A DNA stretch of 36,827 nt, taken from positions 1 through 36,827 of the forward strand of contig NZ_JAJCYB010000103.1 of the NCBI RefSeq assembly GCF_029263155.1, in the 5' to 3' direction. The position numbers were made by a program, and so were the translations under genes. The notes beneath the pieces were generated by a model, which was not told the origin of the DNA, did no database searches, and saw nothing but the letters and a program-made list of their open reading frames with translations. This document shows positions 25,012 to 32,690 of this stretch, in pieces (within the stretch, counting starts at the first letter, position 1; every line of letters starts with the position of its first letter). The stretch is from Pseudonocardia sp. GTDB taxonomy: Bacteria; Actinomycetota; Actinomycetes; Mycobacteriales; Pseudonocardiaceae.

Positions 25012-26826
25012 ATGAGCACCCACCTGATCACCGACCCGACCGCCGACGCCGCCACCCCGGCCGTGACCGACCCGGCCTGGTTGGTCCTGTCGGCCGCGAT
25101 GACCGACGAGGTCCCGGTGATCGCCGACCGCGACGACCTGCTGGTGACCATCGCCCCCGGTGCCGGGCGGGGCGCCCCGGCGTGTTTCCTGCCGACGCTG
25201 GCCCGGATCGAGGTCAACGGCCACCACCTCGGCGGGGTCGACCCCGCCACCGCCACCCCGCACCGGTTGGGCGACCGGGCCCGCTACGGGCCCGCATGGG
25301 GCCTGCTCGTCCACGAGTGCGCGCACGCCGCGCACTCGGTCTGGGAGCCACCGCCGGGCGCGCCACCGGGAGCGGTCGCGGCGGCCGAGGAGCTGGAGGA
25401 GTCCCGGATCGAGGCGCGTCAGGTGATCCGGCGCCCCGACGACCGGCGCTGGTTGCGGGCCTCCGCGACCCACCTGATCCTCGACGAGTCCGGGATCACC
25501 GACCCGGCCCGCCGCCTCGGCGTGAGCCGCGCGGACGCCGGACGGGCCGCCGCCCTGCTGCTCGCGCGGGTCGACGCCGGGATCCTCAACCCCGACGAGG
25601 TCGAGCCGGTCGCCCGGGTCGTCACCGACGTCGTCGGCGAGGACACCGTGACCGCGTTGCGGGAGATATGGACGGCTGCGCACTCCACCCCGGACGTCGA
25701 CGCCGAGGCGATGATCGACCTCGGCCGCCGGTGGTGCGACGCCCTCGGCGTCGACCCCGACGCCGCGACCGGCACGGCTCCCGGGACGCCGGACGGTGCC
25801 CTGGGCACCGGGGACGGCACGGGCTCGCCCCTCGGGCCGACGTCGATGAGCGGCGCGATCTCCGACGCGCTGCGCCGGATCGATGCCGCCGTGGCGTACG
25901 AGCCGGTCCCCGGTGCCGCCGACGCCGCGACCCCCGCAACCGCCCCCGGCCCGACCCCTGTCACCGGCCCGGCCGGTGATCCGGCCGCCGGTGCGGCTGC
26001 GGCCCGGGTGTTCGGCCCTGCCACTGACGACGGGACCGGAGCGGCATCCACCGGCGTCCCGGGTGGTGGCGCCCGTGACGTCATCGCGGGCACCCGCGCA
26101 CCCACCGCGGACGAGCGCCGCGCCGCGCGGCAGGTCGGCCGGGCGCTGGACACCGCCGGGGTCCGCGACCGGGTCGCGACCCGCACCACCTCCGCACTCC
26201 CGCCCGGGCGGCTGCGCATGCGCGGGGCGCTGGCCGCCGACGCCCAGCGCGCGGCCGGGGCCATTCCGACCGCGGAAGCGTTCACCCGCACCATCCGCCG
26301 CGCGGTGCCGACCCCGCCTCTGCGGCTGGGCATCGCGTGCGACGTGTCCAGTTCGATGCGCGAGTTCGCGCGCCCGGTCACCTCGGCGGCGTGGATCCTC
26401 GCGCACGCCGCCGCCCACACCCGGGTCCCGGCGACCACGGCCACGGTCGCGTTCGGCGAGGCGGTGCACGCGATCACCCGCCCCGGTGCGGTGCCGGACC
26501 GGGTGACCCGGTTCCGCGCTCCGGACGGGTACGAGGTCATCGACGAGGCCATCGCCGCCCTCGACGGCGCCCTCGGGCTGTCCACCCCGGGCGCGGCGCG
26601 GCTGCTGGTCGTCGTGTCCGACGGCATCTTCTGCCCGACCCCCCGCGCGGCCGCGCAGGCCCGCGTCGACCAGCTCCGCGCGGCCGGGTGCGGGGTGCTG
26701 TGGCTGGCGCCCCGCGGGCCGGTCACCCCACTCGACGGCGTCACCGTCCTCCCGCTCACCGACCCGGCCACCACCGCGCGCGAGATCGCCCGGGCGGCCA
26801 CCGCCGTCCTCCGCGCGATCCGCTGA
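25012..26826 (+). CDS. metallopeptidase-like (HExxH) and VWA-domain fusion protein, partner of the AAA+ ATPase
   Basis: A 604-residue protein with two domains. The N-terminal domain carries LLVHECAHAAH near residue 98 (HExxH zinc motif), then EELEESRIEARQ near 130, whose Glu could be the third zinc ligand. A helical segment and a Gly/Ala/Pro-rich linker (about 260-365) follow. The C-terminal VWA domain (about 437-600) has the MIDAS motif DVSSSM near 444 and the VVVSDGIF strand. VWA proteins beside MoxR ATPases act as metal-dependent adaptors (CbbO, CobT, RavA-ViaA type). The extra peptidase-like domain suggests ATPase-controlled proteolysis or substrate binding. ATG 25012 has GGAGGAG upstream, and the gene follows the ATPase gene by 37 bp. 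Confidence 0.82.
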   Translation: MSTHLITDPTADAATPAVTDPAWLVLSAAMTDEVPVIADRDDLLVTIAPGAGRGAPACFLPTLARIEVNGHHLGGVDPATATPHRLGDRARYGPAWGLLVHECAHAAHSVWEPPPGAPPGAVAAAEELEESRIEARQVIRRPDDRRWLRASATHLILDESGITDPARRLGVSRADAGRAAALLLARVDAGILNPDEVEPVARVVTDVVGEDTVTALREIWTAAHSTPDVDAEAMIDLGRRWCDALGVDPDAATGTAPGTPDGALGTGDGTGSPLGPTSMSGAISDALRRIDAAVAYEPVPGAADAATPATAPGPTPVTGPAGDPAAGAAAARVFGPATDDGTGAASTGVPGGGARDVIAGTRAPTADERRAARQVGRALDTAGVRDRVATRTTSALPPGRLRMRGALAADAQRAAGAIPTAEAFTRTIRRAVPTPPLRLGIACDVSSSMREFARPVTSAAWILAHAAAHTRVPATTATVAFGEAVHAITRPGAVPDRVTRFRAPDGYEVIDEAIAALDGALGLSTPGAARLLVVVSDGIFCPTPRAAAQARVDQLRAAGCGVLWLAPRGPVTPLDGVTVLPLTDPATTAREIARAATAVLRAIR

Positions 26827-26833
26827 CCGCCCC

Positions 26834-26871
26834 GGGTGCCGGGCCCGCCCCCTGCGGCGGGCCCGGCACCC
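26834..26871 (+). terminator. strong 16-bp hairpin after the VWA gene
   Basis: Perfect 16-bp inverted repeat (left arm 26834-26849, right arm 26856-26871) with a six-base loop, eight bases after the VWA stop. There is no T run, as in many actinobacterial terminators. The next gene on the same strand starts 34 bp later, so the hairpin may end or attenuate transcription, or stabilise the 3' end of the ATPase/VWA message. Confidence 0.65.
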
Positions 26872-26904
26872 GCAACCCGACGACCGACCCGAACGGAGCC
26901 GACC

Positions 26905-27702
26905 ATGATCGCCACTGCCGCCGCAGCAGCACTCGCCCTCGACCCCCACCCCGACCCGGGCGCCACCGGTGGTGTTGCCGCGCACGTCCGGCGCCTCCGC
27001 GCCCGGATGACCCGGGACGTAGCGGTCATGCTGGGTGTGCCCGCCGCCCGCGTGGTCGTCACTGACGACCCGGCCCGCCGCTACGGCGGGCACGCCGGAC
27101 ACCTGATCACCGTCCACGATCCCGACGACCCCTCCACGGTCTACCGGTTCGTCCCCGAGACCGGGCTCGGCGGGCTCTACCTCCTGCTCGACGAGTGCCG
27201 CGACTGCACCGCGCCCGCCGTGCCCATGGCGACGGTGGCCGGTCTGGCCGACCTCGGCCACCACCTGGCCGCGACCCGCCCCGTCCCGCCCGGCGCCCCC
27301 GACCCCGACGACGAGGAGAACGGCCGCCCCGACCTGCCCGACGAGTTTTTCGGCGGCCCCGGACACCGTCCGCACTGCGACTTCGGCCCTACCGGTGCCA
27401 CCGGAGTCGGCTCTGCCGGTCCCGCCGCTCGGCCGGACGCGCAGGTCTTGCGTGCGGTCGCCGCGTACCTGGCGGCGTCACCCACACTCGAGGTGTTCAC
27501 CGCCGACCGGATCGCCCACGACCCGCGCCGCCCCCTTCGCGTCGTGGCCGAGGTGCTGGAGATGCTCGGTGCCGCTGGCCAGGCGGAGCTGGACTCGACC
27601 CGCTCCGCTCGGCGGGCGACGACGTGGTCACCGCAGGTCGCCAACGGCCGTCCGTCGCGAGCCGGAAGCTGCGGTACCGACGCGAAGGGTGCCGGGACGT
27701 GA
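26905..27702 (+). CDS. unknown protein with C-terminal winged-helix-like segment
   Basis: A 265-residue protein of no recognised family. The N-terminal half contains VMLGVPAARVVVTDDPARRY, a strand region (GHAGHLITVHDP, then STVYRFVPETG) and ECRDC, which may be part of a metal or disulfide site. A linker rich in Asp and Pro follows. Residues about 180-245 (LRAVAAYLAASPTLEVFTAD, then LRVVAEVLEMLGAAGQAEL) resemble the winged helix of the AAA+ protein in spacing. ATG 26905 follows GGAGCC. Its stop overlaps the next ATG (TGATG), so it is coupled to the DUF6283-like gene. Confidence 0.72.
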   Translation: MIATAAAAALALDPHPDPGATGGVAAHVRRLRARMTRDVAVMLGVPAARVVVTDDPARRYGGHAGHLITVHDPDDPSTVYRFVPETGLGGLYLLLDECRDCTAPAVPMATVAGLADLGHHLAATRPVPPGAPDPDDEENGRPDLPDEFFGGPGHRPHCDFGPTGATGVGSAGPAARPDAQVLRAVAAYLAASPTLEVFTADRIAHDPRRPLRVVAEVLEMLGAAGQAELDSTRSARRATTWSPQVANGRPSRAGSCGTDAKGAGT

Positions 27703-28070
27703 TGCACGGCGAGGCGGGGCCGCTGCCGCGCGTGCGGCGTCCGTGCTCGGAGTGTCCGTGGCGGCGCGACCAGCCGACCGGGCGCTTCACCGCGGAGCGG
27801 TTCGAGTCGTTGCGCGACACAGTGGAGGGCCCCGACGGGTCGGCGCCGATCGGGGCCCCGCTGTTCGCCTGCCACCGCACCCCACCCGACGCGCCGAGCG
27901 CGTGCGCGGGGTGGCTGGCCGTGGAGGGCGCCGGGCACGTCGGGGTGCGGCTGGCGGTGGTCGGCAACCAGCTGGACCCGGCCGCGCTGACTCCGGCCCC
28001 GGGTTGGCCAGAACTCTACGAGTCCTTCGATGAGATGTGCCGGGCCAACAGCGACGGTCTGCTCTCGTAG
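27702..28070 (+). CDS. DUF6283-like cysteine-rich protein
   Basis: A 122-residue protein with the pattern of the DUF6283 group found in actinobacteria and their phages and plasmids. RRPCSECPWRRD (CxxCPW) near residue 13, FACHR near 55 and ACAGWLAV near 68 place four or five cysteines plus a His for likely metal or Fe-S binding. Function is not established for the family. It is translationally coupled to the preceding unknown gene and is the last gene of this plus-strand set. Confidence 0.8.
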   Translation: MHGEAGPLPRVRRPCSECPWRRDQPTGRFTAERFESLRDTVEGPDGSAPIGAPLFACHRTPPDAPSACAGWLAVEGAGHVGVRLAVVGNQLDPAALTPAPGWPELYESFDEMCRANSDGLLS

Positions 28071-28101
28071 CCCGTCCGGCCACCGAGCGGACCTGGGAGC
28101 C

Positions 28102-28136
28102 GGATGCTGCTCAACCACGCGCACGGCGTGGCATCC
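28102..28136. terminator. candidate terminator between convergent DUF6283 and NUDIX genes
   Basis: A 6-bp perfect inner stem CCACGC/GCGTGG with a five-base loop is enclosed by GGATG/CATCC, with an eight-base bulge on one side. It sits in the 123-bp gap between two convergent genes. No T tract on either strand. Confidence 0.35.
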
Positions 28137-28193
28137 ATCAAGACGTTGACCGCGGGGAAATACCGGGAGGACCAAAGAAGGTGTGTCGGTGGA

Positions 28194-29091
28194 TCACATC
28201 TCCGCGGCTCCGTCGACTCGCCTTGTCGGCAGAGCGGTGCCGGGCGACGGTGTGGCTGTCCGGCCGTCCCCGAGGTAGACGGTCCGGCCTTCGGCGCGGG
28301 CACGCAACGCGGCCGACGCCCGGCGGGTCTGCAGCGCCGGCAGGTACTCGCCGAGCCGGTCGGCGGCCACGAACGCGCAGCTCCGCAGCTCGTCGCGGGC
28401 CACGAACAGCGTGGCCGGATCGTCGACCTGCCCGCCGTCGAACACCACGACCAGCCCCTCGGTGCGCTGCCCGTGCTCGTGTGGTCGACCACCAGCAGCG
28501 CCCCGGGTACGCGCGTGATCCCCAGCTCTTCGGCCACCTCGCGGACCGCGCCGGCTCGCGGGGGACTCCCCGTCCTCGACCGCGCTCCCGGGAATCTCCC
28601 AACCCCGGCTTGTACGTGGGCTCCACGACGAGCACGGCCCCGGCCGGGTCGGTGAGCAGCATCGACGCCGCGATCCGTCGCCGCGGAAGCGGTCGGGCGA
28701 CCAGGTCGCCCGTGCTGTCCGTGCCGAAACGTCGCGGAGCGGGTTGCCCGATCGCAGTGAGCGCGATGTCGACCGGCTCCAGTCGCCACCGCGCGGCCAG
28801 CTCCCGCGCCTCCTCGGTCGGTAGCAGCCGGTGCCAGTGCAGGTCGTCGACGAATCCGTGACCGTCCCAGCCGAGCTCCAGCTCGGTCAGCGTCTCCGGC
28901 CCAGCCGGGTCGAACGTGGAGTACCAGCCCGTGTCTCGCACGTCCGCGGTCAGCCCCAGCCCGCGCGTGTTGCCGCGTAGCTCGCTGACAACGACCGTCA
29001 TCGTGTCCGGGTCGCCCGCGCCCGAGGACGTACCGCGTACCTGCACCAGGCACTGGGCGGTGCCTCCCCGGCGGTGCGGCCAGCTCAGCAT
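28194..29091 (-). pseudogene. NUDIX-domain protein, broken by three frameshifts
   Basis: The N-terminal part (MLSWPH start at 29091, TVVVSELRGNTRGLGLTADV, WYSTFDPAGPETLTELELGW) is an unnamed domain ahead of a NUDIX domain. NUDIX begins at RRRIAASMLLTDPAGAVLVV. Frames then change three times: one extra base at 28601-28602, one extra in a five-base run at 28560-28564, and one missing near 28474-28480. Joined, the NUDIX box reads about SAVEDGESPRAGAVREVAEE, followed by LG, with REVAEELG intact. Its first Gly is replaced by Ser, which could itself affect activity. The C-terminus (VVVFDGGQVDDPATLFVARD onward) ends at 28194. Three indels within 130 bp suggest true decay or a poorly called stretch. 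The start is uncertain (29001, 29145 possible). Confidence 0.7.
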
Positions 29092-29522
29092 CGCGGTCGT
29101 CGCAGGGCCCGACGAGTCCTGCCCTGTCGCTGCGGTGTCGTTCACGTCGTGCAGTGTTGCCCGCGACTGCGACGACCAGACCGCCAGCACCTTCGAATCC
29201 GTGGCCGCGCGTCGAACAGCGGCGCCATCGCGCACCGCATCCTGCGCACCCTCGCGGCGATGAAGACGCAGGCTCCGGGGGCGCACGACGAAGGACGTGT
29301 GCCCGCACACGGGACACGTCAACGACGTGGGCGTGTCCGTTCTCGTGCGCGGGGGTCTCTACCCCTGGTCCGGCGGTACCGGGATTGTGGGCCGACACCG
29401 GCTTCGGCGGGACGCACGTCGAGCCGAGCGCTGCCAGCGTCGCGGCCGGGTACGTCCGCGCCGGAGACGGGTGGACACCGACGTGGTCGTCGGGTGTCCA
29501 CCCGCCTCGGGGTGGTGCGTCC
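29092..29522. other. 431-bp stretch without a supported gene
   Basis: It lies upstream of the broken NUDIX gene, whose frame stays open to an ATG at 29322 (MTCPVCGHTSFVV). That extension begins with a CxxC but lacks a ribosome-binding site and is doubtful. The stretch also holds the 3' hairpin of the two-winged-helix gene (29468-29504). No RNA gene or repeat family was recognised. Confidence 0.5.
29468..29504 (-). terminator. 12-bp perfect hairpin downstream of the two-winged-helix gene
   Basis: CGGGTGGACACC (29468-29479) pairs perfectly with GGTGTCCACCCG (29493-29504) across a 13-base loop. It begins 18 bases past the stop of the gene at 29523, which is the right place for its terminator. 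No T tract follows. Confidence 0.6.
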
Positions 29523-30413
29523 TCACCCGTCGGTATCCCCGACGGTCTCCGAACCGTCGTCGCTCCCTTCGGTCTTGGCGAGGGCGTAGCGCTTGGGCCG
29601 GTCCTTGGTCCGGACCGCGTAGCCGGAGGTGACCAGCCGCTCCAGCGCGTTGCCCACCGCGCCGGTGCTGCGGCCGAGTTCGTGACCGATCTTCGTCGGA
29701 CCGAACTCCTCGTCCGGGTGGTCGCGGAGGTAGTCCTCGACCATCCCGTGCAGGGCGCCGGGGGCGAGGCGGGGGGACCGGCCGGTGACCACGGCCCGGG
29801 TCGCCTCGGTTTCGGCGGTTCCGTCGCTTCCGTCGTCGACGGGCGTGTCCGCTGCGACGTCCGGCTCGGACGTCGTAGCGGTCCCCGGCTCGCCGTCGAC
29901 CGGTTCGGGTACCGCACTGTCGGCGTCCGGGGGAACGTCCGGCGAGCCCGCCTCAGCAGCGGGAACGCCGTCCGTGCCGTCGTGGTGGTGCCCGTCCCGG
30001 TCGGCGTCCGCCTCCGTGCCGGTGTCGGCGGTCGTGGCGGCGGGGGCGGTGTCGGGCGACGGGGTCTGCTGGGCGCCGGGCGGGTCAGCCGTGGCCGATG
30101 CCGTTCCGCGTGTGATGTCGGCCGGGGTGGCGTCGTCCGGGGTGGGGATGGCGAAGCGGGAGGCGGACCGCTTCCCTTCGGTCGGGACGCGGGCGGCGGT
30201 GCCCTCGGCGACCCAGCGGGCGAGGATCTTCGCGGCGGTCGACCGCCCGATCCCCGCGTCGGCGGATAGCTCCTCCGCGGTGCCGCCGGGGCGGGCGTGC
30301 AGCGCGGCCCAGAGGTGATCGGCTGCGGTGGCGGCGCGATCCGTGGCGGGCTGATTGTCGCCATCGTGTTCGGCGGTGTTGGGGTTGTCGGGCAGGGTGG
30401 TGTCGATGGACAT
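29523..30413 (-). CDS. protein with two winged helices joined by an acidic linker
   Basis: A 296-residue protein. The N-terminal domain (about 25-92) is a winged helix (GGTAEELSADAGIGRSTAAK, wing near KRSASRFAIP). About 120 residues of Asp/Thr/Pro/Ala-rich, probably disordered sequence follow. A second winged helix (about 222-284) has FGPTKIGHELGRSTGAVGNA and wing RPKRYALAK. That second domain closely parallels the N-terminal domain of the AAA+ protein at 23757. A protein with two DNA-binding ends and a flexible acidic middle could bridge sites, as in partition or replication control, but no function is known. Start ATG 30413 has GGAG about ten bases upstream. Confidence 0.78.
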   Translation of the reverse strand: MSIDTTLPDNPNTAEHDGDNQPATDRAATAADHLWAALHARPGGTAEELSADAGIGRSTAAKILARWVAEGTAARVPTEGKRSASRFAIPTPDDATPADITRGTASATADPPGAQQTPSPDTAPAATTADTGTEADADRDGHHHDGTDGVPAAEAGSPDVPPDADSAVPEPVDGEPGTATTSEPDVAADTPVDDGSDGTAETEATRAVVTGRSPRLAPGALHGMVEDYLRDHPDEEFGPTKIGHELGRSTGAVGNALERLVTSGYAVRTKDRPKRYALAKTEGSDDGSETVGDTDG

Positions 30414-30591
30414 GACGGGCTCCGTGTCGTCGGTGGTGCGAAGCGGTGGTCATGCCCCGGCCGGAGCGTGCGTGGCCCCCGGTGCGCTGCCGGTGGTGCG
30501 GGCTACGGACCTATGGACGCTTCCTTCGTCGGGGATGTCAAGCGGAGCGTGCGCACCTCGTGGAGCAGCGCAAACAGCTCCGGGGTGCCGG

Positions 30592-31566
30592 TCACGAAGG
30601 GGCTCCGGCGGGTCGGCTGGAGCCCGCGTAGTCGTCGCCGTTCCAGCGGTGGGGCTCGACCTGGACGGGCTCGCCGAAGCAGGGTGCGTTGATCATCTGT
30701 CCGCCGCCGAGGTAGAGCGCGACGTGGTGGATGCGGGCGGTGGTGGCGGTGCCGGGGGTGCCGTAGAAGATGAGGTCGCCCGCGAGCAGCGGGGCGCCCT
30801 CGGGGACGGCCGGGCCGGCGAGGTACTGGGTCTGGGCGGTGCGGGGCAGGGTGATCCCGGCGGCGGCGTAGGCGGCGGTGGTGAGGCCGGAGCAGTCGAA
30901 ACCGGCCTCGCCGTTGTCGGGGCCGTCGCCGCCCCAGAGGTAGGGCAGGCCGCGCTGGCCACAGGCGTAGTTGATCGCCGCGAGTGTGGCCGCGCTGGGG
31001 GCGGCGATGGCGTCGCAGTCGCCGGTCCCGGTGGGCTGGGCCGCGGCGTAGATGCGGGCCTGGTCGAGGACCTTGCGGACGTACCAGCCGGCGCGGTTGT
31101 AGGTGAAGAGGGCGGCGTTGAGGTCGCCGGTGCTCGCGCCGCTGTCGCAGAGGTAGTGGGCAGCGGCGTGCACGGCGTCCTGGGGGTCGTAACGTGAGGG
31201 CGGCCGCGCGCCGCCGGGTGGGAGCGGATGGCGGGCGACGACCTCGGCGAAGGTGGGTGCGAGGAACTGCATCGGGCCGCCGGCGCCGGCGCTGTTCTCG
31301 CCGTCACGGACCCCGGGCAGCGGTGAGCGGCCGTGGTCGGTCTCGATCTTGCCGACCGCGGCGAGGACCGACCAGTCCAGCCCGGGGCAGGTCGGGGCGG
31401 CGTGGCGGTAGAGCGCGAGGTAGTCGGCGGGGATGTCGGCGATCGCGTTCGGGCTGGGGCTGCTCGCGCCGAACACCGAGGAGACGGCGCCTTGCACGGC
31501 GGCGAGGACGAGTACCGGCAGCAGGACGACGGCCGCGAGCAGTGCGGCACCGATCCGGGTGCTCAC
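30592..31566 (-). CDS. lytic transglycosylase / NlpC-P60 cell-wall hydrolase of the conjugation system
   Basis: A 324-residue, two-domain peptidoglycan hydrolase. An N-terminal membrane/signal segment (ALLAAVVLLPVLVLAAVQGA) is followed by a transglycosylase-like domain (about 50-165), with catalytic Glu in VGKIETDHG and the GPMQFLAPTF motif. The NlpC/P60 domain (about 190-315) has the catalytic Cys in FDCSGLT near 223 and His in RIHHVALYL near 276. It probably opens the cell wall for the mating apparatus, like VirB1 plus P60 proteins of Gram-positive conjugation systems. It starts at a GTG within the stop of the Replic_Relax gene, so it belongs to that operon. Confidence 0.88.
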   Translation of the reverse strand: MSTRIGAALLAAVVLLPVLVLAAVQGAVSSVFGASSPSPNAIADIPADYLALYRHAAPTCPGLDWSVLAAVGKIETDHGRSPLPGVRDGENSAGAGGPMQFLAPTFAEVVARHPLPPGGARPPSRYDPQDAVHAAAHYLCDSGASTGDLNAALFTYNRAGWYVRKVLDQARIYAAAQPTGTGDCDAIAAPSAATLAAINYACGQRGLPYLWGGDGPDNGEAGFDCSGLTTAAYAAAGITLPRTAQTQYLAGPAVPEGAPLLAGDLIFYGTPGTATTARIHHVALYLGGGQMINAPCFGEPVQVEPHRWNGDDYAGSSRPAGAPS

Positions 31567-32657
31567 GGTGCCGCGGTGGTCCCGCCGCGGGGTGAGGGGG
31601 CGGGCGGCATGGGGTGCGGGGCGGGAAGCCGGTGGGGTCCGGTACCGCTGTCGGAGCTGCCGCCGGGTCCCGGCTGGGCGGGCGCGGGCCCGCCGCGGTG
31701 GGGCTGGTCGAGGTGGGGCCAGCCCTCGCTGAGGCGGTGCAGGGGCAGCCGCGCGCCGTCGCGGGCGGTGCCGGTGCGGTGCAGGGGGAGCCAGACGGGG
31801 TCGGCCGGGCTGGGGAGCGGGCTGTGCGGGTCGAGCAGCGCGGCGGCGGCGGTGGCGACGGGCACGGCAGCGGGCTGATCAAGGCCCCGCCACGCTCGGT
31901 ACAGTGCGGTCCGCGCCCCGGCCTCGCGGCGCGTCGTGGGCAGCCAGACCAGGAGCGGGGTGGTGATGCCGGTGGCGGCGGCGAGGGCGGCGTAGCCGGT
32001 GAGCTTCGCGGCGACGCGGGCGAGGGCCTCGGTGCCGAGGTCGAACTCGAGGAAGAACTCGACGCGGCGGCCGTGAGCGGTCCAGCGGCCGTAGCCGTCG
32101 GGGCGGACGAGGTCGCCGAACAGGCGCGCGCACCGGGTCTCGGACCACCAGGTCTCCAGCGTGGTGTTCTGCGCGGGCTGGTGGCGGGCCGCGGCGACGA
32201 GGGCGGCGAACCACTCGGCGACGCCGATGGTGTGGGCGAGTTGGAGGCTGTGGGCAATGCCGAGCGCCCTGTCGTGGCGGTAGCCGACGTCGCGGGGTTC
32301 GAGTCCGTGGGCGGCGGCGAGGACGTCGGCGCCGGCCGGGGCGAGGACGTAGTGCATGGGCGCGCTGCCGACGGTGGCGAAGGGCTGGAACCGGTCGACG
32401 ACCGACCACTGGTGGAGCTCGCGCAGCCGCTGGCGTCCCGACCGGAACGAGGGGAAGGCCATGCCGGTGATCTGGGTGGCGGTCAGGACGCGGTGCTCGG
32501 CGAGCATCGCGACGATCCAGTGGTCGCGTGGGGTGAGCCGGCAGGAGAGCGCGGCCTGGTGCTCGGCGCTGTTGCGGATCCGGCCGCCGGAGCGCGCGGT
32601 GGGGTGGCTCGGGCGGACCCCGCGCAGGGTCCGCTGCCGGGTCGGATTGGTGATCAT
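31563..32657 (-). CDS. replication-relaxation (Replic_Relax) family protein
   Basis: A 364-residue protein resembling the Replic_Relax family common on actinobacterial and other Gram-positive conjugative elements. The N-terminal winged helix (LTPRDHWIVAMLAEHRVLTA, then TQITGMAFPS and RQRLRELHQWSVVDRF) is followed by HYVLAPAGADVLAA and the FFLEFDLGTEALARV segment typical of the family. The C-terminal 80 residues are Pro/Gly-rich. Members may aid replication initiation or DNA relaxation in transfer; the role is poorly defined. AAGGA lies eight bases before ATG 32657. It overlaps the NlpC/P60 gene and follows the VirD4-like gene after 33 bp. Confidence 0.85.
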   Translation of the reverse strand: MITNPTRQRTLRGVRPSHPTARSGGRIRNSAEHQAALSCRLTPRDHWIVAMLAEHRVLTATQITGMAFPSFRSGRQRLRELHQWSVVDRFQPFATVGSAPMHYVLAPAGADVLAAAHGLEPRDVGYRHDRALGIAHSLQLAHTIGVAEWFAALVAAARHQPAQNTTLETWWSETRCARLFGDLVRPDGYGRWTAHGRRVEFFLEFDLGTEALARVAAKLTGYAALAAATGITTPLLVWLPTTRREAGARTALYRAWRGLDQPAAVPVATAAAALLDPHSPLPSPADPVWLPLHRTGTARDGARLPLHRLSEGWPHLDQPHRGGPAPAQPGPGGSSDSGTGPHRLPAPHPMPPAPSPRGGTTAAP

Positions 32658-32690
32658 CGTGAACGTCCTTCTGATGGGTTGGTCGTGCCG

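Noticed and set aside
24649..27375. Long open frame (over 900 codons) on the minus strand
   Set aside because: It is antisense to the AAA+, VWA and unknown genes, which have clear motifs and start sites. Its product is low-complexity Gly/Arg/Val-rich sequence typical of a shadow frame in GC-rich DNA.
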